Of a stretch of 64,000 nt of DNA, positions 18,920 through 28,064 are shown one piece after another (position 1 is the first letter of the stretch; every line of letters begins with the position of its first letter). Location: assembly GCA_019637875.1 (NCBI GenBank), contig JAHBUW010000005.1, forward strand, positions 170,899 through 234,898, written 5' to 3'. The DNA comes from Pseudobdellovibrionaceae bacterium (GTDB lineage: Bacteria; Bdellovibrionota; Bdellovibrionia; Bdellovibrionales; Bdellovibrionaceae). The position numbers and the translations under genes were made by a program. The notes under the pieces were generated by a model. It was not told the origin of the DNA, did no database searches, and saw only the letters and a program-made list of their open reading frames with translations.

Positions 18920-20794
18920 ATGTCATTCAAACTCATCTTTAAAGAGCGTCAGTTTGCCGGCCTGTACTGGACCCAATTCCTGGGAGCGGTGAACGACAAC
19001 CTTCTGAAAAACGCCCTCGTCGTGATGATGACCTTCAAAGGCGCCCAGATCGCGGACCTGGCGGCAAGCCAGCTCGTCGCGCTGGCGGGCGCGCTTTTCA
19101 TTCTGCCCTACTTCTTGTTCTCGCCGCTGGCGGGGCAGCTGTCGGACAAGCTCGATAAGGCGCGGCTCGTCCGCCTGACGAAATGGTGGGAGCTCGCCAT
19201 CATGATCGTCGGCGTTTGCGGATTCGTGATGGAAAGTTATCCGCTGCTGCTTTTCGTTCTCTTCCTGATGGGAACCCAGTCCACCTTCTTCGGGCCGATG
19301 AAGTACAGCATGATCCCGCAGATCGTGCGCGAAGACGAGTTGATGTCGGCCAACGCCCATATGGAGTTGGGCACCTTCCTGGCGATTTTGCTGGGCACCA
19401 TCGCGGGCGGACTCGTCGTCGCCTCGGACGCAGCGGTTTTGCTGATCGGGACCGCGCTTCTTGTGATTTCGGCGCTGGGTCTTTTCACCGCGTACTGGCT
19501 GTCGCCCGTCACGCCGGGGAATCCCGCGCTGAAGATCCAGTACAATCCGATTCCCACGTTCGGCGAAATGTGGCGGTTGATTCGCGAACGCGAAGCCGTT
19601 TTCAATTCCGTGCTGGCGGTGTCGTGGTTCTGGTTTTTCGGTGCGGGCTTGCTGTCGATCCTGCCGATCTACTGCAAAGAGTACCTGAACGTCGACGAGT
19701 CCGTCGTCACCGCGTTTCTGACCATGTTCACCCTCGGCATCGGCGTGGGCTCGCTCCTTTGCGAGAAGCTCTCGAAAACCATGGTCGAGATCGGCCTGGT
19801 GCCCTTGGGTTCGCTGGGGATGTCGGTGTTCCTGCTGGATCTGGTGTTCGTCGCGCCCTCGTGGGACACCTTCAACGCCCCACCGCTGAATCTGAGCGCC
19901 TTCTTGGCGACGACCGAAGGTCCGCGGCTGCTCGCGGATTTTCTGGGATGCGCGATCTTCGGGGGATTTTTCATCGTCCCGCTGTTCGCCCTTTTGCAAG
20001 AGCGCAGTCATCCCGAAAGCCGCAGCCAAGTCATCGCCGCGAACAATGTGATGAACGCGATCTTTATGGTCGCCTCGTCATTGATGCTGATGGTGTTTTA
20101 CGCCTGGAAACTGACGCTGCCGGAAATGTTTTTGATCTTCACGACGCTGAATCTCGTCGTCGCGGTTTACGTCTATTCCGTCGTCCCCGAATTCACGTTG
20201 AGGTTTTTGAGTTACCTTCTGCGCAATCTGCTTTATCGCGTGCGGGTCACGGGCCATGACAACATCCCCCGCACGGGCGGCGTGATCTTGGCCGCGAATC
20301 ACGTGAGCTTCATCGATTGGCTTTTGATCCTGGCCAGCGTCCGTCGCCCGGTTCGCTTCGTGATGTACTACAAATTCTTCGACATCCCCTTCGTGCGCCA
20401 CCTGATGCGCCAAGCGAAGGTCATCCCCATCGCGGGGAAAAACGAAGATCCCGCAATCTTAGAAAACGCCTTTACCCAAATCGCGAAAGAGCTCGGCGAC
20501 GGCGAAGTGGTCTGCATCTTCCCCGAAGGCCGCATCACCGACGACGGCGAAATCCAAGAGCTGCGCCCCGGCCTTTTGAAAATGCTGAGTTCGACTCCGG
20601 TCCCCGTCGTCCCCCTGGGGATCAACAACGTCTGGGGAAGCCTGTTCAGCCGCGCCCCCGACCGCCGGGTGCTGAAACGCCCGACCCAGCTGTGGCGCCG
20701 GATCGAGCTGAAAATCGGGCGACCCCTCACTCCGCAAGAGGTCACCCTGGAAAAGCTCGACGCCGAAATCCGCAAGCTGCGCCCGCAGGCTTAA
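18920..20794 (+). CDS. MFS (LplT-like) transporter fused to a PlsC acyltransferase
   Basis: The first roughly 410 residues form about 12 transmembrane helices of an MFS transporter similar to LplT, which flips lysophospholipids inward; an early signature is FLGAVNDNLLKNAL. Residues about 420-600 are a 1-acylglycerol-phosphate acyltransferase domain with NHVSFID (catalytic NHxxxxD) and FPEGR. The protein would import lysophospholipid and re-acylate it, repairing membrane lipids. Longer versions of this architecture add an AMP-binding acyl-ACP synthetase domain, which is absent here at 624 residues, so acyl-ACP must come from elsewhere. It is divergent from the BlaI-type operon and convergent with the next gene. 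Confidence 0.88.
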   Translation: MSFKLIFKERQFAGLYWTQFLGAVNDNLLKNALVVMMTFKGAQIADLAASQLVALAGALFILPYFLFSPLAGQLSDKLDKARLVRLTKWWELAIMIVGVCGFVMESYPLLLFVLFLMGTQSTFFGPMKYSMIPQIVREDELMSANAHMELGTFLAILLGTIAGGLVVASDAAVLLIGTALLVISALGLFTAYWLSPVTPGNPALKIQYNPIPTFGEMWRLIREREAVFNSVLAVSWFWFFGAGLLSILPIYCKEYLNVDESVVTAFLTMFTLGIGVGSLLCEKLSKTMVEIGLVPLGSLGMSVFLLDLVFVAPSWDTFNAPPLNLSAFLATTEGPRLLADFLGCAIFGGFFIVPLFALLQERSHPESRSQVIAANNVMNAIFMVASSLMLMVFYAWKLTLPEMFLIFTTLNLVVAVYVYSVVPEFTLRFLSYLLRNLLYRVRVTGHDNIPRTGGVILAANHVSFIDWLLILASVRRPVRFVMYYKFFDIPFVRHLMRQAKVIPIAGKNEDPAILENAFTQIAKELGDGEVVCIFPEGRITDDGEIQELRPGLLKMLSSTPVPVVPLGINNVWGSLFSRAPDRRVLKRPTQLWRRIELKIGRPLTPQEVTLEKLDAEIRKLRPQA

Positions 20795-20819
20795 AGCCCC
20801 GGTCCAGGGGCGCCCTTCT

Positions 20820-22106
20820 TCAGAGCTCACGCGCCCGGGGAAAACGTCGCATGAAATTCTCGTAACGCGTTTGCCAGTTCGATCCGCGGCGTTCGGCCCA
20901 TGCGGCGATCAGCAGCGCCGCGACTCCCAGAAGGGCGAGCGTCAACCAAGGCCAAGCCGAGAAGAACTTCACCGCCAGCGTCGCCTGCACCGCGAGGGCG
21001 AGTAAGGTCAGCGCAACGCCGCCCTTGAAGACACCGCGATCGCGACGCTCGAAACCGACGGCCAAAAGAGCGATCCCCACACCGAGGCTCAAGAACGCGG
21101 GAGCGACCTCCCCTTCCAACAGCGGCAGCAGTCCCGCCGCCGCCGCACCGATGGCGGCCAGCTGGAAGTAACCGGCGCCGAGCAGGCGCAGTCGTTCCAG
21201 AATCATCAGCGCGATCACCGGTGGCATCATCACCAAAAACGCCTTCACGGTGAAGGCCGGGTAAAATTCCGGCTGCAAGGCTTTGCCGAACCGATAGCCC
21301 CAGTAACTCGTTCCCGCGAGCAGCAGAAAAAGTGCCGCGAATTCCGCGAAAGCGTGCACGCCTTTCGATAACGCCAACTTCCGCACGGTCACCAGAAGCG
21401 CCACCGCGAAAACGACCGCGACCACCGAACCCAACAGGAAGCCGTTCTCGTAAAACATCCCCCGACCGGCCAGAATCAGGACCGGAATCGCCAGGATGGC
21501 CTGCGACCAACGTCCCTCGTTCACCGTCGACAGCACCGGGTCACGCTGAAACATCCGCAAGACCGGCACCAAGATCGCCGTTTGCGCAAGCAACAGTCCG
21601 CAGGTCACGAGCGGATCCCGCAGTGGCACGAGCAATATCGCCCCCGCACCCAAGAAACCCAGGGTGAGCTCCTTCGCCAAAGGACGCGCGAGAACCCGAA
21701 AGCCCAAGTAAGCGAGCGGAACAAGCACGCCCACCGTCAGCGCGAGCGCCACTCCGATCTGTAGCAGCGTCATGCCCTGGAACAAAAAGACCTTCGGCAG
21801 CGCCGCCCGGCTCGAGTCACCGAACGCCGTACCCAAAGAAGAGGTCATCGCTCCGACCTGCGCGAACTGCACGGCGATCCCCGCCGTCATCAGCCCCAAA
21901 AATCCGCGCGCCGATTTGGGCTCTTCAAAGACCCGCACGCACAGAAGGCCCGCCGCACCGAGTACCGCAACGAGGCCGAAGAAGACCCCGAAACGCGTGA
22001 AGGGATTTGCGGCCTCAAGGCCTTGCACCAGAAAGATCGAGGCCGCGCCCACGAGCAGCGCGCCCCCCAACATCCGCAAAAGACCGGTCAGTTCCAGTTG
22101 TTTCAT
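20820..22106 (-). CDS. Polytopic membrane protein of unknown family, partner of a PspA-like protein
   Basis: A 428-residue, almost wholly hydrophobic protein with roughly 12-13 predicted membrane helices. Short charged loops follow (for example RVFEEPKSARG, RKLALSKG, GFERRDRG), and the tail is basic (WQTRYENFMRRFPRARE). No transporter or enzyme motif is evident. It starts 5 bases after the PspA-like stop, so both are made from one transcript under the divergent palindromic operator. The pairing suggests a membrane-integrity or stress role, but this is inference from context only. Confidence 0.8.
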   Translation of the reverse strand: MKQLELTGLLRMLGGALLVGAASIFLVQGLEAANPFTRFGVFFGLVAVLGAAGLLCVRVFEEPKSARGFLGLMTAGIAVQFAQVGAMTSSLGTAFGDSSRAALPKVFLFQGMTLLQIGVALALTVGVLVPLAYLGFRVLARPLAKELTLGFLGAGAILLVPLRDPLVTCGLLLAQTAILVPVLRMFQRDPVLSTVNEGRWSQAILAIPVLILAGRGMFYENGFLLGSVVAVVFAVALLVTVRKLALSKGVHAFAEFAALFLLLAGTSYWGYRFGKALQPEFYPAFTVKAFLVMMPPVIALMILERLRLLGAGYFQLAAIGAAAAGLLPLLEGEVAPAFLSLGVGIALLAVGFERRDRGVFKGGVALTLLALAVQATLAVKFFSAWPWLTLALLGVAALLIAAWAERRGSNWQTRYENFMRRFPRAREL

Positions 22107-22111
22107 GACGT

Positions 22112-22768
22112 TTACTCCTTGTTTTGACCGCGAAGTTCACCCAGCAGCGCTTCAAGCGCCAGGCGGTCCTCTTGGGCTTTGTACTCTTCGGCGAAGGTAT
22201 CGAGATTTTCGGTCATAACCGAAATCTCGTTCCCGATTTCGCCCTCGATCTCGGATTTTTCGACCCGCGCCTCCCAGCGTTCAAAGACCGCGGGGGCCTC
22301 GTTGACACGGGGGCGGACCTCGGCCAGGGCTTTCGCGCGGGATTCACGGGACACCAGGATCTTGTGACGTCGGCGCAGATCTTCGTATTGCGATTCGATG
22401 TGGCGCACGTCCTGCGCGACGTCGCGGTGGATTTTACGCATCTCTTCGGTCTGGCTTTCGAGGTGCGTTTTTTCCATTTGCGCGGAACGCATACGCTTCA
22501 CGCACTCCAGGGCGCGTTCGCGGTCTTCGCTTTCGGCCTTCAGCGCGCGGTCTTTCCACTGCGCGGCTTCGGTTTCCAGTTCGCGGATCTGCTCACCGGT
22601 GCGCTGGATTTCTTTTTCCAGGCAGCGCAGGCGGAACTTCGCGTTGACCACATTGCCTCGGAATTGATTGAGCGCGGCTTCCGCCACGGCTTCGTGGTTT
22701 TCCACTTGGTCCACGAAGTCTTCGAACTGTGCCCGGATCGATAGGGCTAGTCGGTGGATGGCATTCAT
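22112..22768 (-). CDS. PspA/IM30-family membrane-stress protein
   Basis: A 218-residue, predominantly helical, highly charged coiled-coil protein starting MNAIHRLALSIRAQFEDFVDQVEN. The length, the amphipathic N-terminal helix and the long heptad-rich middle fit the PspA/Vipp1 family, which polymerises on inner membranes to limit proton leakage and reshape lipid. The ATG at 22768 is preceded by GAGAG; eleven more residues are open upstream but unsupported. The membrane protein gene follows after 5 bases. A 19-bp palindrome lies about 75 bp upstream and probably controls expression. Confidence 0.8.
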   Translation of the reverse strand: MNAIHRLALSIRAQFEDFVDQVENHEAVAEAALNQFRGNVVNAKFRLRCLEKEIQRTGEQIRELETEAAQWKDRALKAESEDRERALECVKRMRSAQMEKTHLESQTEEMRKIHRDVAQDVRHIESQYEDLRRRHKILVSRESRAKALAEVRPRVNEAPAVFERWEARVEKSEIEGEIGNEISVMTENLDTFAEEYKAQEDRLALEALLGELRGQNKE

Positions 22769-22840
22769 CGTTCTCTCGCTTTCTGGACCGCTCGGGCCCA
22801 AAAACAGAATACGCGAGAGGCGGTCCCGCCCGTTCGAAAG

Positions 22841-22859
22841 TGAGTTACAATGTAACTCA
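22841..22859. promoter_or_regulatory. Palindromic operator 1 of the PspA-like divergon
   Basis: TGAGTTACAATGTAACTCA is a dyad with 9-bp arms around one central base. On the minus strand its TACATT could serve as the -10 box of the PspA-like promoter, with TTGAGG 15 bp upstream. The 15-bp core recurs exactly 120 bp away. Confidence 0.75.
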
Positions 22860-22962
22860 TGCCACGTCTCCTCAAACTTTATGTTGCGATAAACTCTTGA
22901 TCGTCCTCTAGAAAAGACGAATTCTCAAAACGAACTCCCCCTTTGGCGGCGACGCCAACTGA

Positions 22963-22977
22963 AGTTACAATGTAACT
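22963..22977. promoter_or_regulatory. Palindromic operator 2, upstream of the winged-helix regulator
   Basis: AGTTACAATGTAACT, identical to the core of operator 1, lies 16 bp before the regulator ATG. A site between promoter and start codon suggests autorepression. A possible promoter upstream reads TTGATC-N17-AATTCT. Confidence 0.75.
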
Positions 22978-22993
22978 GAGTGGAGGATACCGC

Positions 22994-23782
22994 ATGGGAC
23001 AAGTCCTGGATTTACGCGAAAGCCTGATGATCACGGCGGTCCTGGGCTCGCACTCCAACTTCTATGATCGGGGATTCCGGCAGAAGGACGTGCGTTTTTT
23101 GTTCGAGCTTTTCACCAACTGGATGGACGCGCGCGTGAAGCCCGAAGCCGTGCGCCTGCACAACACCCAGGTGCAACGTTATCTGGAAGAGCTCGTGACC
23201 AGGGGGTGGGCCCGCCGCGAAGGCAGCGCCCGCACCCGCGAGAAACGTTACGCGCTCACGCGCCTGGGGCTCATCGAATTCATGCAGTCCCTGGCCGATC
23301 CCGAAACCACGCGCGACTTCGTGCCCTTCCAGTTCGTCTACTACTTCCTGCGAACCTACGGCACGCGTCTGAGTGAACTCGTGCGCGCGAAGGGCAGCGG
23401 CTTTTCCAAACCCCTGCAGCTCGAGATCGGGCTCTTGCTCGATCATGAACGACTGCGCAGCGAACGGGTTCGCCGCCTGGATTTTGAAATCGAGCGCCTG
23501 AAAAGCCGCATGCAAGAGACCGAAGACACCGCGAAACTCGCGGCCAAACTGGCACGCGAACAGAGCGACCTGGGCGAGATCGTCCGCCGCGTCGCCAAGG
23601 AGTTCCCCTACGAACTTCAGGCGCAAAAATCCATGACCGATCTGATGCAGGAAATTCCCCCCGAGCTGCGCCTGTGGGAGCTGACCGAGGGGAATACCCA
23701 GCGGGTCCGCATCTTCTGGAAAAGTCTGCTTCACGACCTGGAAAGCGAGCGCCGCCTGTTGAAAGACCTTAGGCCATCTTAA
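22994..23782 (+). CDS. Winged-helix transcriptional regulator with a coiled-coil C-terminus
   Basis: A 262-residue cytoplasmic protein. Residues about 45-100 (VQRYLEELVTRGWARREG, then KRYALTRLGLIEFMQSL) look like a winged helix of the PadR/MarR type. A helical sensor-like middle follows, then a charged coiled coil at about 150-205. It begins 17 bp after an operator palindrome whose second copy controls the divergent PspA-like gene, so it is the obvious candidate to bind both. The coiled coil could contact the PspA-like protein directly. I cannot name a specific family. Confidence 0.7.
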   Translation: MGQVLDLRESLMITAVLGSHSNFYDRGFRQKDVRFLFELFTNWMDARVKPEAVRLHNTQVQRYLEELVTRGWARREGSARTREKRYALTRLGLIEFMQSLADPETTRDFVPFQFVYYFLRTYGTRLSELVRAKGSGFSKPLQLEIGLLLDHERLRSERVRRLDFEIERLKSRMQETEDTAKLAAKLAREQSDLGEIVRRVAKEFPYELQAQKSMTDLMQEIPPELRLWELTEGNTQRVRIFWKSLLHDLESERRLLKDLRPS

Positions 23783-23886
23783 GAAACCGGTGACGACGAA
23801 CGGCCCCTGTCTGGGTTTTGGGCGCTCCCGCACGGGTGGCGGCCCTCCCGCAAGTCTTTAAAGGGGGCATGGGCCTTGTAAATCCC

Positions 23887-23913
23887 CCTCCGGAACCTGA
23901 AACGTTCCGGAGG
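23887..23913 (+). promoter_or_regulatory. 5'-UTR hairpin that sequesters a ribosome-binding site
   Basis: CCTCCGGAAC (23887-23896) and GTTCCGGAGG (23904-23913) form a perfect 10-bp stem with a 7-base loop. The 3' arm contains the GGAGG Shine-Dalgarno sequence of the beta-propeller gene starting at 23919. A GGGGG run near 23865 could pair with the CCCCC next to the 5' arm as an alternative fold. Confidence 0.6.
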
Positions 23914-23918
23914 ACACC

Positions 23919-25199
23919 ATGATCCGTCAACTGGCCACCCTCGCTCTGCTCATGACCCAGGCCGCCGCGGCCTTCGCGCAAAACCTGCAACTCGATCTGG
24001 AACGCTACGGGCGCATCCACAACGGCGTTCCCGGCGCGCGCCTGAAGGTCGACATCCGCGACGGCGAAATCTACTCGCCGAAGTCGGTGCGCTACTCGGC
24101 GGACGGACGCAAACTCTATATCAATTCGTTGGAAGGTTCGAAAACCGTCGTCTACTCGTGGCCCGAGCTGAAAAAGCTGAACACGATCTCGCACCGGTTC
24201 ACCGCGAAGGACGCCGCGCTTTTCCAGGGCGAGGACACGGTCTTCGATTACCGCTATTTCCGTAGCTCTCCCAGCGGCGACAACAACGTCTTCGCCGGCA
24301 AACCCGTCGAGAGCGAACTGTCCCATGACGGTCGCTATCTGTGGATCCCCTACTACCGCCGCGACTTCGATGCCTACGGTCAGTCCCCGGGCGCCATCGC
24401 GATCGTAGATACCCGCGACGACAAAATCCTGCGCGTGATGCCCACGGGCCCGATCCCGAAATACGTCGTGGCGTCGCCCGACGGTCGTTTCGTCGCGGTC
24501 ATCCACTGGGGCGACAACACCATCGGTCTGATCGACACCTCGGCGAACGATCCGCGCGACTACAAATACGTCGCGCATCTGAAAGTCGAATCCCAACTCA
24601 CGCAGGCCGACAAGGCGAACACCGATCGCGACAAGACCTGCGGTTACTGCTTGCGCGGAAGTGTCTTTTCCCCCGACAGTCAGCATCTTTTGGTCGCGCG
24701 TATGGGTCAGGGCGGTATCGCGGGCTTCCATATCCCCTCGCGCAAGTATCTGGGCACCGTCATGAACGTGAAGTCGACGCCCCGGCACTTGGTGTTGTCG
24801 CGCGACGGCCGTCATCTGTTCGCGAGCGCGAACGTCTCGGGATTTATTTCGAAAGTCAGCCTGGCCCCGCTGATCGCGGCGCTCGAAGGCGCGAACGGGA
24901 AACGCATCAGCGGTCCCCGCTGGCAGGACACCGCGGTCGGCGTCGGCGCACGCACGGTCGACATCACCCACGACGGACGCTTCCTGTTCGTCGCCGTGAA
25001 CAATACGTCGGAGCTCGTCGCGGTGCACGCCGAGTCGATGCAGGTCGTGTCGCGCGTGAAGGTCGATCCCTATGCGGTGGGCCTGGCCGTCGCGCCCGAC
25101 GACCGCACGGTCGTTCTGACCTCACAAGGTCGCAGCGGCAAAGGCGGCGGCAACGCGGTGAACTTCATCCGCGTCGATATCAATCAAGGCTTGCGGTAA
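23919..25199 (+). CDS. Exported beta-propeller (YVTN/WD40-like) protein
   Basis: A 426-residue protein with signal peptide MIRQLATLALLMTQAAAAFA. It is built from repeated blade-like units such as SPDGRFVAVIHWGDNTIGLID, VLSRDGRHLFASANV and ITHDGRFLFVAVNNTSELV, each about 40-45 residues, giving a likely seven-blade propeller. A CGYC pair at about 242-245 could form a disulfide. Such proteins usually bind partners or surface ligands; no enzyme motif is seen. Its ribosome-binding site lies inside a strong hairpin. Confidence 0.82.
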   Translation: MIRQLATLALLMTQAAAAFAQNLQLDLERYGRIHNGVPGARLKVDIRDGEIYSPKSVRYSADGRKLYINSLEGSKTVVYSWPELKKLNTISHRFTAKDAALFQGEDTVFDYRYFRSSPSGDNNVFAGKPVESELSHDGRYLWIPYYRRDFDAYGQSPGAIAIVDTRDDKILRVMPTGPIPKYVVASPDGRFVAVIHWGDNTIGLIDTSANDPRDYKYVAHLKVESQLTQADKANTDRDKTCGYCLRGSVFSPDSQHLLVARMGQGGIAGFHIPSRKYLGTVMNVKSTPRHLVLSRDGRHLFASANVSGFISKVSLAPLIAALEGANGKRISGPRWQDTAVGVGARTVDITHDGRFLFVAVNNTSELVAVHAESMQVVSRVKVDPYAVGLAVAPDDRTVVLTSQGRSGKGGGNAVNFIRVDINQGLR

Positions 25200-25243
25200 C
25201 TCCGCCGGCTTGCATTCCTGAAGCCCCTCTTTAGACTGGCGGC

Positions 25244-25558
25244 ATGTGGAAATACATCGCCGTCCTGCTGCTGGCCCCGCTTCACGCCCCCGCGCTCGAA
25301 TCGTAATTCCTGACCCAAAGTTCCGCGGTGACCGCCGCCCCCTCGAACGAACTTCAGCCGGCGGGCCTGGCGCGCCTGCGCCCGGGACAGCGCTTCGCCG
25401 TGACCGCGCAATCCATCGGCGATTCCAAATACGAAATCGAAGGTTATTCGAACTTCAACTGGATCGCGGGACCTTTTTACCAGTTCAACCAACCCGAACG
25501 GAACGGCCTGAAAGAGACCGCCTACGGCGTGAAGTTCGGCACCGAAATCATCTACTGA
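25244..25558 (+). pseudogene. Small secreted protein gene broken by an early in-frame TAA
   Basis: ATG at 25244 begins a signal-peptide-like sequence (MWKYIAVLLLAPLHAPALES), then meets TAA at 25304-25306. The same frame continues uninterrupted for 83 codons with normal codon use (ending FGTEIIY) to the TGA at 25556-25558. Without the stop this would be a secreted protein of about 104 residues. Alternatives are a sequencing error, or a start at GTG 25328 giving a 76-residue protein without a signal. A recent nonsense mutation fits best. Confidence 0.6.
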
Positions 25559-25721
25559 GGCGTTAGCCCTAATCGTCACTTCGTCAATTCCGTGTGCGCC
25601 ACGCTTTCACAAGTCGTTCACGAAGAGATCGGCCGAATGCCGTCATTCCAGCTACTTAACCTACAATCCTTAAGTCGAGTCTAGGCCTTGCTCTCTTGAG
25701 TCGTAGAGAGAGGAGGACCGC

Positions 25722-26132
25722 ATGTCGGACTGGAAATACCTGAGTTTCATCACCGCGATCGTGGTTTTCTTTTCGGGAATGTCCCCCGTCTCGGCCGCGC
25801 CGAAAAGCGTGAAGACGCAGATCCTGACCCCGAAGATCGAGGCCTCGCTGAATCATCCGCGCTTCGCCTGCCAGATCCTGTGGGTCCGTATCCAAGATGA
25901 AGACCGCGAAGAACTCGAGATGCTGCTCAGCTCGCTCAGCCACATCGACCAGGTCGGTAAACGCTCCAGCGTGGATGTCGAAACCCACGCCAAATACACG
26001 ACCTTCAAAATTCAAAGTGTGATGTGGGTCCCCGGCGGACAGGACTTCAAAAACGACTTCCGCGCCCTGCGTGAACTGGCGAGTCTCGACATCGTCGGCT
26101 GCCAGATGTTCACCCAAACTCCGAAAAAATAA
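25722..26132 (+). CDS. Secreted hypothetical protein, 136 aa
   Basis: A strong AGAGAGGAGG precedes the ATG. A hydrophobic leader (about 8-25) ends in VSAAP, a good signal-peptidase site. The mature part of about 110 residues has two cysteines (FACQIL, VGCQMF), possibly a disulfide, and alternates helix-like and strand-like stretches. No family is recognised. It ends one base before the stop of the convergent J-domain-like gene. Confidence 0.75.
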   Translation: MSDWKYLSFITAIVVFFSGMSPVSAAPKSVKTQILTPKIEASLNHPRFACQILWVRIQDEDREELEMLLSSLSHIDQVGKRSSVDVETHAKYTTFKIQSVMWVPGGQDFKNDFRALRELASLDIVGCQMFTQTPKK

Positions 26133-26567
26133 TCAAACCGATTTGAGCTTCGTGATCGCCTGATAAGCCGCGCGCAGAAATTCGTGGCTCGCGGGATCGG
26201 TGGTGCGTAGCGCCTGATCGAAGGCCTGCTTCACCATGGGAAGCGGCGCGCCCGCGGGACATCCCAGAACCTCGAAGGCGTCCCACGAGTGGCCGTTGTA
26301 ATTGAAGATCACATTCACCGAGCGGATGCGCGCTTCGCCCGCGGCGGCGTCCACCGTCGCATCGGAAATGCGCTCGCCGCGCGCCCCCTTCGAGACGGGC
26401 TGACGCGAAGCGGGCACCACGGCCTTTCCGTCCGCTTTCGACGGTTCAGATGAGCCCCCGCCCAAGCGCAAGCGCGTGGGCTCTTTCTGAGAGCTCCTCA
26501 TCGCGAAAATCGCGCAGAAAAGGCCGCCGATCACGGCGGCGATCCAGAAAACCTCTTGGCTGGACAT
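26133..26567 (-). CDS. Membrane-anchored protein with a degenerate J-like C-terminus
   Basis: A 144-residue protein with one N-terminal transmembrane helix (about 6-23), then a basic low-complexity linker. The C-terminal roughly 45 residues (WDAFEVLGCPAGAPLPMVKQ onward) resemble helices I-III of a DnaJ domain. The HPD motif needed to stimulate Hsp70 is missing: RTTDPAS occupies that region. It may be a J-like protein that no longer activates Hsp70, or an unrelated helical hairpin. Confidence 0.6.
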   Translation of the reverse strand: MSSQEVFWIAAVIGGLFCAIFAMRSSQKEPTRLRLGGGSSEPSKADGKAVVPASRQPVSKGARGERISDATVDAAAGEARIRSVNVIFNYNGHSWDAFEVLGCPAGAPLPMVKQAFDQALRTTDPASHEFLRAAYQAITKLKSV

Positions 26568-26616
26568 TCAGATTCCATTATCTGTTGGGTCAATTCGAGC
26601 TTTCAAGAGGAAACCC

Positions 26617-27401
<785 letters not shown>

Positions 27402-27405
<4 letters not shown>

Positions 27406-28064
27406 GTCGGAAACGGCGTGTGCTCGAGAACGCCCATAAGGTGCGCGACGTTCATGCGCAGGACATCGGCCATCTCGCCGCCGTCGCGTCCGATGTAACG
27501 ACGTAGATCACTCCACAGCGCATCCCCCGCGAGCATCGCGATAAAACCGATCTGGCGTTCGTTCGCTTCGCTCATCGTGAGCGGGAGCGAAGCGCGAATT
27601 TTCGCGGACAAAATCTCGATGCCCTCGCGGCGAAACTGCGCGCGGTCCGCACTGCGAATGGGCGTGCGGCGCAGGGCTTCGACCCAGCGCGCGTTACGCT
27701 CGAAAATGCGGTACTGCTCGGCCGCGAACTCGGGGGCCGCCATCTCCATCACGAGCGAACGCTCGTCCCGCAGTCGGCGTAGGACTTCCTCTTCGAAGGA
27801 GCGGAAAAGACTGTCTTTGTCCTTATAGAAACGGAAAACGGTGCGCACGGACAGGCCCGCCCGCGCGGCGATCTGATCGAAGGTGACCTCCACCGCCGGT
27901 TTGTCCTGGAGGAGCTCCGCGAGCGTCTCCAGGATGCGGATGCGACTGCGCTCCGAACGGGCACTCCGCTCGGTATTATCGTAGCCACGCGCCAAACGGA
28001 CGCCGACGCCTTCTGGGTTCACGCCCTTCTCTTCCGATTCACCATCCGTTGCGGGAAGACTCAT
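27402..28064 (-). CDS. TetR-family transcriptional regulator
   Basis: A 220-residue protein with a typical TetR N-terminal helix-turn-helix at about 33-80 (VTFDQIAARAGLSVRTVFRFYKDKDSLF in sequence), after a charged leader of about 30 residues. The C-terminal helical ligand and dimer domain is unassigned. No adjacent divergent target gene is apparent, because upstream DNA is about 700 bases of non-coding sequence leading to the riboswitch. Its stop overlaps the convergent mrp stop by four bases. Confidence 0.88.
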
